Shown: positions 25,265 to 34,424 of the stretch, in pieces
Numbering within the stretch: position 1 is the first letter of the stretch
Layout of the letters: each line of letters opens with the position of its first letter
Assembly (NCBI RefSeq): GCF_001514215.1
Contig: NZ_KQ948864.1
Coordinates: forward strand, 139,289-203,288
Reading direction: 5' to 3'
Source: Streptomyces bungoensis
Lineage (GTDB): Bacteria > Actinomycetota > Actinomycetes > Streptomycetales > Streptomycetaceae
Length of the DNA stretch: 64,000 bases
Notes under the pieces: model-generated
Seen by the model: only the letters and a program-made list of their open reading frames with translations
Told to the model about the DNA's origin: nothing
The model's database searches: none
Position numbers and translations under genes: made by a program

Positions 25265-26026
25265 GTGGATCTCTCCAACCGCACCGTTCTCATCGTGGGC
25301 GGAACCTCGGGTATCGGACGGGAGCTGGCCGGCCGGTTCACCGCAGCGGGCAGCACCGTGGCCGTCGGCGGCCGCAGCCCGGAGGCACTCTCGGAACTCG
25401 CCGGGGAAGGTTTCGGCACCTTCGGTGTCGACGTCACCGACAGTGCCTCCGTCGCATCATTTCGTGACGCCGTGCTCGCCCGGTATCCCGAGCTGGACAC
25501 CGTGGTGACCATGTCGGGCGTCATGCTCCTGGAGGACCTGCGCGACCCCGCGCACTTCGAGGCGGCGGAGACGACGATCGACACCAACCTGCTCGGCACC
25601 ATCCGGGCCATCGACGCCTTCACCCCCCATCTGATCCGGCGGGGCGCCGGCACCTTCGTCACCGTCACTTCCGGCATCGCCTTCCTGCCCTTCCCGCCCA
25701 TGCCCAGCTACGCCGCCTCGAAAGCCGCGGTGCACGCCTACTCCGAGGCGCTGCGCGCGCAGCTCGACGGCACCGGTGTCGGCGTCGTCGAGCTCGTCCC
25801 CCCGGCCGTCGCCACGGCGGGTCAGGAAAAGGTGAACCCGCACGCGCTGCCGCTCGACGACTTCGCCACCGAGGTCATGGACCTGCTCTCGGAGAACCCC
25901 ACCCCTCACGAAATCCTCGTGAAGGGCGTCCTCATGCACCGCTGGGCCGAGCGCGACGGCACCTACGACGACCTCGTCGCACGGCGCTCCCAGGCCCTGG
26001 CCATGCTCCCCGGCCGCGAAGGCTGA
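25265..26026 (+). CDS. Short-chain dehydrogenase/reductase (DltE-like)
   Basis: 253 residues of classical SDR: GGTSGIGREL at the N-terminus for NAD(P) binding, a TMSGVM segment in the NNAG position, VTVTSGIAFLPF with the catalytic Ser, and YAASK with the catalytic Tyr and Lys. The GTG start follows GAAGGGAAG. It is divergent from the XRE/MmyB regulator, which probably represses it. Substrate unknown. Confidence 0.85.
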   Translation: MDLSNRTVLIVGGTSGIGRELAGRFTAAGSTVAVGGRSPEALSELAGEGFGTFGVDVTDSASVASFRDAVLARYPELDTVVTMSGVMLLEDLRDPAHFEAAETTIDTNLLGTIRAIDAFTPHLIRRGAGTFVTVTSGIAFLPFPPMPSYAASKAAVHAYSEALRAQLDGTGVGVVELVPPAVATAGQEKVNPHALPLDDFATEVMDLLSENPTPHEILVKGVLMHRWAERDGTYDDLVARRSQALAMLPGREG

Positions 26027-26280
26027 CGCACTTCCCCCCGGCCGGCGGCCACGGCTCTCCCCGGCGCTCCTACCGCAGTCTGACGAGGAGCGGCTCAGTG
26101 AGCATGCGCACGGGCCCGTGGCCCGGTCGGTCGGCTCTCCCGAGAGAGCGCGCATCAGCTCGCCCACCTGCTGTGACTGCATCGGGATCAAGCGTTTGCA
26201 GCTCAGTGCGTGATCAGTCGGCCCGGTCGCGTGGCATCTTTGTCAGACCTGACGTCCCGGAACGAGAGTCGAGTCGTACG

Positions 26281-26742
26281 TTGATCCGTGTAGCGCGAGG
26301 AGCCACCGGGTTCTGGGGGCGAGGCGATGACGCGTTGCCGCAGGTGAACGTCGTAGCCTTCAAGACCGCCTGCCATGCGGTGGCCCGGTCGATCCGGGGC
26401 ACGGTCGGCCAAGTGACTCCGGCCGGGGTCACGCCGAGTTTCCATACGGCTCTGATCACCGCCTCAGGCATGCGGTCGACCGTCCTGTGCCACGAGGTAC
26501 TCCCGGTCGTTGCCTTCGTGGCGAGTCCTCCGGAGGCGGGTGATCCTCTGGCGGACTTCGCCTCCCCGCCGGCGTGGGCGGACGCATTCGAGCTGGGAGG
26601 CTTCCGGCCGTTGGGCGTCGGAGAACTGAGCATGCCGTTGGCCTCGACTGACACCAGCGAGCTCGCCGAAGCAGAGCTGGAACAGGTGCGTCACTGGTGT
26701 CCCCGCACGGTCGGCGAGCTGATGTTCAACTGGTGGGACTGA
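26281..26742 (+). CDS. Hypothetical protein
   Basis: From a TTG at 26281 the frame gives 153 residues (LIRVARGATGFWGRGDDALPQVNVVAFK...) ending ELMFNWWD. Composition is protein-like and soluble, with an Ala/Val-rich centre, but the GC bias is weaker than in neighbours. The frame extends to 26098 without a better start. I do not recognise the family and see no partner gene; the TTG is a guess based on where the sequence starts to look orderly. Confidence 0.45.
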   Translation: MIRVARGATGFWGRGDDALPQVNVVAFKTACHAVARSIRGTVGQVTPAGVTPSFHTALITASGMRSTVLCHEVLPVVAFVASPPEAGDPLADFASPPAWADAFELGGFRPLGVGELSMPLASTDTSELAEAELEQVRHWCPRTVGELMFNWWD

Positions 26743-27122
26743 TTCGTGTCATCTGATTGAGGTCTCGTCAGTGCGGTTCGGGTGATTGGCCTTTCAGGCA
26801 GGTGGGCGTCACATCACGCCTCGGTACTGTCGGTGACCGTTCGCGTCGGACGTGCGGACTGGCCGTGGACGCGAGAGGGCGGCCAGCCGGGCGCCGGCGG
26901 CCGGACCCTCGATCGCACCGGTCCCGGCAGCCGTCTTCCGTCACGGGTTCCACGCGCGTAGCTTGTTGTCAGAGACACCTCAAACGCGCGCACCAGTCAC
27001 CTCTGGCACCACCACACACCACACCGACACGACGCCTCACGCGCCGGTCGGCGTACCGCACTCGTATCCGTCCGCCGCGGTCCCACCTCCCGCGGACGCC
27101 GGCCCGAACTCGGGGGAAAAGC
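26743..27122. other. Upstream region of the GH25 gene
   Basis: About 380 bases with no supported gene. The ribosome site CGGGGGAAAAGC directly precedes the GH25 ATG. A promoter is expected here but no clear -35/-10 pair was found. Confidence 0.4.
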
Positions 27123-28439
27123 ATGCTCGCAGCAGTCCTGTCGCGGTTCGGATCCGCGAGAGTCGGCAGACGCCCGCTCCGCCTGCCGGCCCTCGCGGCC
27201 GTGGTGACGGCCGTAGCAACAACCCTGGCCCTGGCCGTCGCACTCGCCCAGCCCGCCTCCGCCTCCGTGACACCCGCGGGCGGTGCGGTGGCTCCCGTCC
27301 GTATGACCCACCCGCTGGACGACCACGCCGGATCCGGGCTTCAGCGCCTCGGCTCCGGCTCCGGCTCCACCACTCTCACGGCCGCTGCCAGCACAGGGCC
27401 GGCCGGTCTGGACGTCAGCGGCTACCAGGGAACCGTCGACTGGGCCGCCGTCAGGAGCGCCGGTGCCGCTTTCGCCTACGTCAAGGCGACCGAGGGCACC
27501 ACCTACACCAGTCCTTCGTTCTCGCAGCAGTACAACGGCGCCGCGAACGCCGGACTGATCCGGGGCGCCTACCACTTCGCGCTGCCCGGCAACTCCAGCG
27601 GAGCCGCGCAGGCCGACTGGTTCGTCGGCCACGGCGGCGGCTGGAGCGCCGACGGCAAGACGCTGCCGCCCGCCCTGGACATCGAGTACAACCCCTACGG
27701 AGCCACCTGCTACGGGCTGAGCCAGAGCGCGATGGTCTCCTGGATCCGGGACTTCAGCAACGAGGTGCGCACCCGGACCGGCCGCTACCCCACGATCTAC
27801 ACCACCACCGACTGGTGGACCACGTGCACCGGCAACTACGGCGGCTTCGGCGCCACCAACCCGCTGTGGATCGCCCGTTACGCCAGCGGCCCGGGCTCCC
27901 TGCCCGCGGGCTGGTCGGCCCAGACACTGTGGCAGTACGCCGACTCCGGTACCTTCCCCGGCGACCAGGACACCTTCAACGGCACGCTGTCGGATCTCCA
28001 GAACTTCGCCAAGGGCAGCACCTACAACCCGCCGCCGACGGCGAGTTGGCCCACCGTGCAGCAGGGGGCCACCGGTGAACGCGTCAGGACGGTGCAGTAC
28101 CTGCTCGTCGCGCACGGCGCCTCGCTGAGCGTCGACGGGTCCTTCGGGCCGGCCACCGACAGCGCGGTGCGCTCCTTCCAGTCCGCGCACTCCCTCACCG
28201 TCGACGGCATCGTCGGTCCCGCCACCTGGCAGGCGCTCATCGTCACGGTGCAGCAGGGCTCCTCGGGGGCCGCGGTCCGGGCCGTGCAGAGCCAACTCGT
28301 GGCACACGGCGCCTCGCTGAGCGTCGACGGCTCCTTCGGGCCGGCCACCGACAGCGCGGTGCGCTCCTTCCAGTCCGCGCACTCCCTCACCGTCGACGGC
28401 ATCGTCGGCTCCAACACCTGGCAGGCGCTGGTCGCCTGA
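27123..28439 (+). CDS. Secreted GH25 lysozyme with two peptidoglycan-binding domains
   Basis: 438 residues. A Sec signal (about 1-48, ending PASAS) is followed by a GH25 catalytic domain (about 95-290): GLDVSGYQGTVDW with the first Asp, AYVKATEGT, ALDIEYN with the catalytic acidic pair, and IYTTTDWWTTC. Two PG_binding_1 repeats of 64 residues fill the C-terminus, almost identical to each other in DNA. The enzyme cuts the glycan strands of cell-wall peptidoglycan outside the cell. Its neighbour 28525 is also a cell-wall hydrolase with the same binding module. Confidence 0.9.
   Translation: MLAAVLSRFGSARVGRRPLRLPALAAVVTAVATTLALAVALAQPASASVTPAGGAVAPVRMTHPLDDHAGSGLQRLGSGSGSTTLTAAASTGPAGLDVSGYQGTVDWAAVRSAGAAFAYVKATEGTTYTSPSFSQQYNGAANAGLIRGAYHFALPGNSSGAAQADWFVGHGGGWSADGKTLPPALDIEYNPYGATCYGLSQSAMVSWIRDFSNEVRTRTGRYPTIYTTTDWWTTCTGNYGGFGATNPLWIARYASGPGSLPAGWSAQTLWQYADSGTFPGDQDTFNGTLSDLQNFAKGSTYNPPPTASWPTVQQGATGERVRTVQYLLVAHGASLSVDGSFGPATDSAVRSFQSAHSLTVDGIVGPATWQALIVTVQQGSSGAAVRAVQSQLVAHGASLSVDGSFGPATDSAVRSFQSAHSLTVDGIVGSNTWQALVA
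28113..28408 (+). repeat. Two near-identical 104-bp direct repeats within GH25 gene
   Basis: 28113-28216 and 28305-28408 differ at one base (28139 G against 28331 C) and are spaced 192 bp apart, one domain length. They encode the core of the two peptidoglycan-binding modules. Confidence 0.9.
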
Positions 28440-28524
28440 CGCGGCCCGCCCGCACCGGCGGGCCCCGCCAGGACAGGGGTCGAAGGAACCGGACACGGAC
28501 CAGACGCCGAGACAAGGAGAACTC

Positions 28525-29304
28525 ATGAATCCAGCAGGACACCCGGGCCGCCCCGTCGGCCGCCGCGCGCTGCTGCGGGGCGCCGCCGGCATGGCGGCCG
28601 CGTTCGGTCTCGCGGCCGCCACCGACCTCGGCTCGGCCGGACCGGCGTCGGCCTACGGGTGGAGCCGTACCCTCCAGCAGGGGAATTCCGGCTCCGATGT
28701 GGTGGAGCTGCAGATCCGTGTGGGCGGCTGGGCCGCCTCCACCGCCCAGCAGACGTACGTCGCCTGGGACGGTTCGTTCGGCCCGGCCACGACCGCCGCC
28801 GTGCAGCGCTTCCAGTCGGCCTACGGACTGACCGCCGACGGCGTGGTCGGCCCGCAGACCCAGAGCGTGCTCAACAGCCTGGAGTCGAGCGACGGTTCGA
28901 CCGCGCACTTCGACTGGAGCGAGTTCTACTCTGCCGACGGCTCCGGCTTCAGCGGCGGCAAGGTCGGCTCCACCGAGGTCAAGGAGAACGTGCGCCGGCT
29001 GATGTACAAGCTGGAAGCCGTACGCAAGAAGGCGGGCAACAGCTCCATCACCATCAACTCCGGCTTCCGCAGCGTCTCCCACAACGCGGCCGTGGGCGGC
29101 GCGTCCAACAGCATGCACGTGTACGGCGTCGCCGCCGACATCGTGGTCTCCGGCCACACCACCCTGCAGACCTACCGGATCGCCGAGACCTGCGGCTTCT
29201 CCGGCCTGGAGGCCTACACCCACTCGTGGCAGCACACCGACAGCCGCGTCCAGTACCCCTCCTACGGCTCGGGCTCATGGTGGTGGGAGAGCGGCGTGGT
29301 GTGA
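28525..29304 (+). CDS. Tat-exported peptidoglycan-binding M15-type peptidase
   Basis: 259 residues. The N-terminus GRRALLRGAAGMAAAFGLAAA is a twin-arginine signal cut near Ala44. A PG_binding_1 module covers about 50-118, and an M15_3-like domain about 125-250, with INSGFRS, NSMHVYGVAADIV and YTHSWQHTD providing the zinc His/Asp/His set of VanY-type D,D-peptidases. Role: cutting peptide side chains of peptidoglycan outside the cell. ACAAGGAGAACTC precedes the ATG. It follows the GH25 gene by 85 bp, so both may be co-expressed. Confidence 0.85.
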   Translation: MNPAGHPGRPVGRRALLRGAAGMAAAFGLAAATDLGSAGPASAYGWSRTLQQGNSGSDVVELQIRVGGWAASTAQQTYVAWDGSFGPATTAAVQRFQSAYGLTADGVVGPQTQSVLNSLESSDGSTAHFDWSEFYSADGSGFSGGKVGSTEVKENVRRLMYKLEAVRKKAGNSSITINSGFRSVSHNAAVGGASNSMHVYGVAADIVVSGHTTLQTYRIAETCGFSGLEAYTHSWQHTDSRVQYPSYGSGSWWWESGVV

Positions 29305-29344
29305 CCCGCGGTCCGCGAACCACCGCCCCCGCGCGCCCGGCGCG

Positions 29345-29387
29345 CACGGCCGTCCGTCCCGCCGCTGCGGCGGGGCGGACGGCCGTG
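29345..29387. terminator. Bidirectional terminator between convergent genes
   Basis: CACGGCCGTCCG and its complement, with further GCC pairing inside, form a long GC hairpin between the M15 gene and the small membrane gene. Confidence 0.75.
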
Positions 29388-29392
29388 GTGCG

Positions 29393-29584
29393 TCACCCCA
29401 CGGCGGCACTTCGGCGGTCGGCCAGACGCTCCCGCACCAGGGCGACGGCCAGGACCAGCACGGCCGCCAGCACCGACATGATCACCTGGTCCCGTCCCGC
29501 CGGATCGGTGAGCATGTAGACGAGCACGAACGAGATCATCCCGATGGTCGCCCAGGTCAGGTACGGGAAGAGCCGCATCCTCAC
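29393..29584 (-). CDS. Small two-span membrane protein
   Basis: 63 residues with two hydrophobic segments (LTWATIGMISFVLVYML and VIMSVLAAVLVLAVAL) and a basic C-terminus. The GTG at 29584 follows CAGGGGGCATC; an ATG at 29578 is also possible. It starts 25 bases after the LAL regulator stop on the same strand, so it is likely co-transcribed with it. Function unknown. Confidence 0.55.
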   Translation of the reverse strand: MRMRLFPYLTWATIGMISFVLVYMLTDPAGRDQVIMSVLAAVLVLAVALVRERLADRRSAAVG

Positions 29585-29609
29585 GATGCCCCCTGCCCCG
29601 GCCCGGCCT

Positions 29610-32465
29610 TCACGCGTCTTCGTGCCGCGTCCGGGGACCTGTGCGTCCGTGGCCCCCGGCGAGCACGTCGGCGATCTGCCGGCGTCCCCGCAGGCCGAGT
29701 TTGCGGTACACGCCGGTCAGGTGGAACTCGACCGTCCGCTGGGTGAGGAACAGGGCCTCGGCGATCTCCCGGTTGGTGGCCCCCGCGGCCGCCAGCTCGG
29801 CGACCTGGCGCTCGCTTCCGCTGAGCGAGTCGGCCGGGGACCGGGTGCCCCTCCGCAGCCGGCCGCCCGCGGCGGCGAGGACGGGACGGACCTGGTCGAC
29901 CAGGAGCCTGTCGCCGCACAGGACGGCCACGTCGATGGAGCGGTGCAGACGGGTCCTGGCGCCCTGGGCGTCGCCGCGCTGCAACAGGCGCCGGCCCAGC
30001 AGGTGTTCGGCACGGGCGTGCTCGAGCCGCCCCGGGCTCGCGGCCAGCAGGTCGGCGGCCGCCGCCAGTTCGTCGATACCGGGGTCGCCCTCGGTGAGCG
30101 CGCCGTGGGCGAGTCGCAGCATGCCCCGTACCCGGGCCGTACCCCACCGTTCGGCCGACGGCCCGACGCGCTCGACGACGTCCAAACCCTCTTCCACCCG
30201 GCCGAGTTCGGCCAGCACCAGCGCGGCGTCGAACCACCAGGGCGCCAGTACCGGACTGCCGATGCCCGCCGCGGTGAGGCTGTCGCCGCAGCGCAGCAGG
30301 CACTCCAGGGAGCCCTCCAGGTCGCCCAGCGCCGCCCGGATCCGGGCGCGGGTCATCAGGTAGGTGTGGTACTCGAGGGTGAACTGGTCCAGACGCGGCC
30401 GCCGGATCATGGTGATGAGGTCTTCCGCGCGACGTGGCTCGCCACGCTGCGTGTGGACGGCCGCGAGGGCGCAGTGCGCGGCCACCGCGCCTTCCACCCG
30501 CAGTTCCCGGTCCATGAGGTCGAAGGCCAACTGGGCGTCGGACAGCGCCTGGGTGACGTTCCCGGCCCACAGCCGGACCTGGGCGCGGGTGGCCGAGACG
30601 AGAGCGCAGTTCCAGGCCTCACCGCGGCTGCGGGCGTGCTGCAGGAGGGCCGTGAAGGCGGTGTCGACGGGCTCGATCTCGTCCGCCAGGTACAGGGTGA
30701 GTCCCGCGCCGAGCGCTCCCCAGCCGCCGAGGCCCGCGTCACCGAGGCGCAGGACCCGCCGGGCGGTCGGGACCAGCTCCGCGGCGGGCCGGCCCTCCAG
30801 GGTGCGCAGCGCGCACAGCATGCCGAGCAGCACGCGCTCGTCGGCCGTCGCGCCGGACGGCGGCGCGTGGTCGCGGAAGCGTTCGCGCACCTGCCGCACG
30901 GTCGCCTTCTCGTCGAGCCCGGAGACCAGGACCATCGCCTCCACGCGGGCGCGCAGTGCCTGGTCGGCCGGGGAGTCGCCCAGTTCGCCGACGGCACGGT
31001 CCAGGGTCTCGTGGACCAGGTCGAAGGCGCGCAGCGAGTTCTGGACGCCGAGTGAGGTGACGGTGTACTGGAGGACCAGCCGGCACCGGGTGCGGGGGTC
31101 GGTCGTCAGGGACAGCGCGTGCTCCAGGCGGAGCAGCGCGGTGCCGGGGTCGCTGTGGGCAAACACCCGCGCGGTGTCGGCGAGCAACTCGACGTCGTCC
31201 GGGTCGTGGCGCAGCGCCCGGGTGAGGTACTGGCCGGCGATGGCGGGCGCGCCTCGCTGTTCCGCGTCGAGTGCGGCGGAGCGCAGCACGGTGACCATCC
31301 AAGGGTCCGGGGTTCCCGGCAGGAGCATGAGCTGGGCGGCGATGTCCTCGGCCGGGCGCCCGGAATCGTCCAGGAGCCGGGCGGCGCGCTCGCGCAGCCG
31401 GGCGCGCTCGTCGTGCGGCACCGTCTTCAGCACGGTCTGCCGTACGAGGTCGTGCCGGTAGGCGAGGGAGTCGGGCCGCAGCAGGCCGGCGGCGCGCAGG
31501 CCCTCGGCGGCGCGGCGGGCCGGCTCCGGCTGGGTGCCGGCGAGCGCGGCCACCATCTCGATGCCGTCGGTCTCGAGCACGGCGACCGCCCTGGCCACGG
31601 CGCGTTGCTCGGCCGTGAGCCGGTCGATCCGGAAACGGGCCGCCAGGCTGTAGTCGGCTCCGTCGTCCGGCGCCGGGTCGTCGGCCTCGGGCGGCGGGGA
31701 GTGTTCCCTCCACCGGCCCGCCAGCAGGTGCACCAGGAACGGGGTACCGCCGGTGATCTGCACACAGGTCTCCACGAGCGCCGGGTCGGGCGGGTCGCCG
31801 AGGAAGTGCGTGAGGAGGGCGCCCACGCCCTCGGCGGTGAGCGGCCGTACGTCGAGGGTGAGGCACGAGGGGACCCCGGCGATCTCCTCGAGAGCGGCGG
31901 GGGGCGGCGGACACGCCTCCTCGGTGCGCAGGCTCAGCAGCAGCACGAGCGGCAGGTCCTCGGCCCGCCGCAGCAGGAAGCCGAGCCACCGCAGCGACGC
32001 CTCGTCGCACCATTGCAGGTCGTCGACGGCGAGGACGACCGGCCGCTCGGCCGCGAATCCGGCCGTGAGCCAGTACAGGCCCTGCATCACGGCGTAGCCG
32101 TCGGCGGGCGCCTGGCCGGGTGTCCGGTCCCGGGTGAGGGCCGGCAGGGCGAGGCGGGCGCTGCCGCGCAGCAGCGGGTGGCCGGCGGTGTCGCCCTCGG
32201 TCAGTGCGAGCGGGGCGAACAGCATCCGCACGGCCTCGTACGCGCCGCGGGCGTCCTCGGGGCACTTGACGGTGAGGACGTGGGCGTCCGCGGCGAGTTC
32301 GTCGATCGCCGCGGACATGAGCCTGGTCTTGCCGATGCCCGCGGGACCGCGCAGGAGGACGGCCCGGCCGTCGCCCAGTACGTGCTCGCGGATGAGGGAG
32401 AGTTCTGTGTCCCGGCCGACCAGCGGGGTCGCGTCCTCCGCCTTCTCGATTCTGGGCAAGGCCAC
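29610..32465 (-). CDS. LAL-type (large ATP-binding LuxR) transcriptional regulator
   Basis: 951 residues. An N-terminal AAA/STAND ATPase begins TPLVGRDTELSLI with intact Walker A GPAGIGKT and Walker B VVLAVDDLQWCD. A long TPR-like helical middle follows, and residues 885-945 form a LuxR helix-turn-helix (LSGSERQVAELAAAGATNREI, described in part; QRTVEFHLTGVYRKLGLRGR). It should activate transcription on ATP/ligand binding. Start: of two adjacent GTGs, 32463-32465 has AGGAG at 5 bases. It resembles the 37273 LAL in the middle region (DPWMVTVLRSAALDA against EPWMLQALYSAALDA), so the two are paralogues. Confidence 0.88.
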   Translation of the reverse strand: MALPRIEKAEDATPLVGRDTELSLIREHVLGDGRAVLLRGPAGIGKTRLMSAAIDELAADAHVLTVKCPEDARGAYEAVRMLFAPLALTEGDTAGHPLLRGSARLALPALTRDRTPGQAPADGYAVMQGLYWLTAGFAAERPVVLAVDDLQWCDEASLRWLGFLLRRAEDLPLVLLLSLRTEEACPPPPAALEEIAGVPSCLTLDVRPLTAEGVGALLTHFLGDPPDPALVETCVQITGGTPFLVHLLAGRWREHSPPPEADDPAPDDGADYSLAARFRIDRLTAEQRAVARAVAVLETDGIEMVAALAGTQPEPARRAAEGLRAAGLLRPDSLAYRHDLVRQTVLKTVPHDERARLRERAARLLDDSGRPAEDIAAQLMLLPGTPDPWMVTVLRSAALDAEQRGAPAIAGQYLTRALRHDPDDVELLADTARVFAHSDPGTALLRLEHALSLTTDPRTRCRLVLQYTVTSLGVQNSLRAFDLVHETLDRAVGELGDSPADQALRARVEAMVLVSGLDEKATVRQVRERFRDHAPPSGATADERVLLGMLCALRTLEGRPAAELVPTARRVLRLGDAGLGGWGALGAGLTLYLADEIEPVDTAFTALLQHARSRGEAWNCALVSATRAQVRLWAGNVTQALSDAQLAFDLMDRELRVEGAVAAHCALAAVHTQRGEPRRAEDLITMIRRPRLDQFTLEYHTYLMTRARIRAALGDLEGSLECLLRCGDSLTAAGIGSPVLAPWWFDAALVLAELGRVEEGLDVVERVGPSAERWGTARVRGMLRLAHGALTEGDPGIDELAAAADLLAASPGRLEHARAEHLLGRRLLQRGDAQGARTRLHRSIDVAVLCGDRLLVDQVRPVLAAAGGRLRRGTRSPADSLSGSERQVAELAAAGATNREIAEALFLTQRTVEFHLTGVYRKLGLRGRRQIADVLAGGHGRTGPRTRHEDA

Positions 32466-33042
32466 CACGGCTCCTGTAGGGACTCGTTCACGGGGGCGTT
32501 CACGGAAGGTGTTCTTCGGGGTGTGAGGAACGGGATGCACGCGTGCTGTCCCGCCTCGTGCCGCACACCTGCGGAAAGCCCGGGCAGGACCGTAGCAGCG
32601 GGGGACGTGCCGCGAGGATCGCTCGAGCGGCGCTGCCCACGGGTCCGGGCACGCGGACCGCGGGATTCGGGCGGCAACCGCTGCGGTGGTCAGTGGCCGC
32701 GCCGTGCGGACCTGCGGGTGCCGCGGCGGGCGGCGGGCGGACGAGGACCCGGCGCGGGGCGTGTTCGGACACGGGGGGCGGCGGGTTCGGGCAGGAGCGG
32801 GTGGGTCTTCGCGACGCACTCCGCCACGGCTGTCGATTCGGCGGCCGGGGTCGGGGGCCGCCGCGATGGGTCCGGCCGGGTGTGGCCGGGCGAGTGTGGC
32901 CGGGCGAGTGTGGCCGGGCGGGACGGTGCACGACGGGCGTGGGGTGGGCCCGTGCGGCCGTTGCTGTCGCGGAGCAGTCGATGAGCTCCGGCGCCGGTGC
33001 TGCGGGAAGGGGAGGGACGAGAGGCAGAGCGGTGCGGCGGGG
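32466..33042. other. Long intergenic region upstream of LAL gene
   Basis: About 580 bases, extremely GC-rich, with a short tandem repeat at 32881-32922. No gene is supported; the LAL promoter should lie here. Confidence 0.4.
32881..32922. repeat. 14-bp tandem repeat, three copies
   Basis: TGTGGCCGGGCGAG occurs at 32881-32894 and 32895-32908, with a third copy at 32909-32922 that has one change. It is in the intergenic region between the LAL and PucR-type genes. Confidence 0.85.
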
Positions 33043-34233
33043 TCAGATGGCCGTGGCGACGGGGCGCAGCGGTGCCGCGGCCGGGGCGAGCGGGAGGGTG
33101 GCGTGGGGCCACAGTGCCGCTCGTGCGTCCTTCCCGGCCCCCGCGAGGCGGGCGCTGCGCCGCAGCCGGGTCACGGCGACCACGGCGAGGGCCGCGCGCA
33201 GCGTGGCGAGGCCGCGGAGCCTCTCGGGACGCTGGCCGGTCAGGAGGGCGATGCGCTGCAGCCGGCGGTCCAGTGTGTTGCGGTGGACGCCCAGGCTCCG
33301 GCAGGCCCGGTGACGGACGCCGTCGGCGGCGATGAGCGCGGTGAGGGTCTCCCAGAGAACGGGCTCTTCGTGCAGCGGCTCGACCATCCTCACCAGTCGT
33401 TCGGACACCGCGGGCGTCGCCGCGGCGCTGTACTCGACCAGGACGTCGTCGAGTTCGTACACACCGGGCGGGCAGCCGAGCGCGAGCAGCGTGGCGCCGA
33501 TGCCGTCGACGACCGACAGGCCGCTCTCGTCCGGCTTCTCCCGCTCCCGGGGTGATCCGGGCACCGACTCCTGCCAGTACATCGCGATCCACACGTCGCC
33601 CGGGAGGTCCTGGTGGGCCCTGCGCGCCAGCGCGGCGGCTGCCTGCCGGTCCAGGCCGGCCGCCGGCAGGACGTAGGCGCCCTCGGCCGCCTCGAGCACG
33701 CGCGCGCGGGCGTGGTTCACGAAGACCGCGTCGATGTCGGCGAGGGTGCACGAGGGCGCGCGCACGCCCAGGACCGCGCGGGACCCACCGGCAGTCGCCG
33801 GGGCACGGCCGGCGGGGGCGCCCGCGGGCGGCGGGGCTGCGCCGTCGTCGCCGTCCTCGAAGAATCCGCAGCTCAGCTCCCGGCCGACCCGACGGCTCGC
33901 CTCACCGAGCCGCAGCACCATCACTTCGTGCCCGAGGGAGTCGCGGTTGTGAGCGCTGACCGTGCAGCGGTTGATGAGGCGGCGTGTCATGGTGCGCAGC
34001 ATGGCGAGCAGGTCGTCGACCGCCCCGCCGCGCCGCGCCCATGCCCGGCCCTCGGCGCGGATGCGGGCCGCGCTCTCCTTGCTCCAGACTCCCTGGCCGG
34101 ACACCACCTCGGTCAGTGCGGAGAAGATCTCCCGCTGCACTCTGCGCCGCGCCTCGTCCACGTCGTCGTTGTCGTTCTTTTCGACCATGAACAGCAGGTC
34201 AAGCTCGGGTTCGGCTCCTGCGTATGTCGTCAT
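33043..34233 (-). CDS. PucR-type helix-turn-helix regulator
   Basis: 396 residues. The C-terminal 80 residues hold the PucR/CdaR HTH (ETLTALIAADGVRHRACRSL then GVHRNTLDRRLQRIALLTG). The N-terminal half has the helical RsbRD-like sensor region (REIFSALTEVVSGQGVW, LLAMLRTMTRRLINRC) and the centre a GGDEF-like/CdaR segment. A Gly/Pro/Ala-rich linker is at about 125-150. The ATG at 34231-34233 is the first of two; the second begins MVEKND. It is divergent from the response regulator gene at 34425. Likely a regulator tied to secondary metabolism; its signal is unknown. Confidence 0.8.
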   Translation of the reverse strand: MTTYAGAEPELDLLFMVEKNDNDDVDEARRRVQREIFSALTEVVSGQGVWSKESAARIRAEGRAWARRGGAVDDLLAMLRTMTRRLINRCTVSAHNRDSLGHEVMVLRLGEASRRVGRELSCGFFEDGDDGAAPPPAGAPAGRAPATAGGSRAVLGVRAPSCTLADIDAVFVNHARARVLEAAEGAYVLPAAGLDRQAAAALARRAHQDLPGDVWIAMYWQESVPGSPREREKPDESGLSVVDGIGATLLALGCPPGVYELDDVLVEYSAAATPAVSERLVRMVEPLHEEPVLWETLTALIAADGVRHRACRSLGVHRNTLDRRLQRIALLTGQRPERLRGLATLRAALAVVAVTRLRRSARLAGAGKDARAALWPHATLPLAPAAAPLRPVATAI

Positions 34234-34424
34234 GTCCGGTCAGCAAAGTCCACCAACATCAAAGGTGCATCAAAGTACGCTCAGAGGGCGATCGGAATCC
34301 GGAGCCGATGGATCACCCCTGTGCCATCATGACCGCCAGCCCATGTGATTACTGTCTCCTTCGACTCGGCAGCAGATGTCGGCAGCTCAGGTCCGAACTC
34401 ACTCCCAATGGTGCGACACACACG

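Noticed and set aside
26098..26280. N-terminal extension of the hypothetical protein at 26281
   Set aside because: The extra codons are Ser/Arg-rich and lack the bias of the later part, so they look non-coding.
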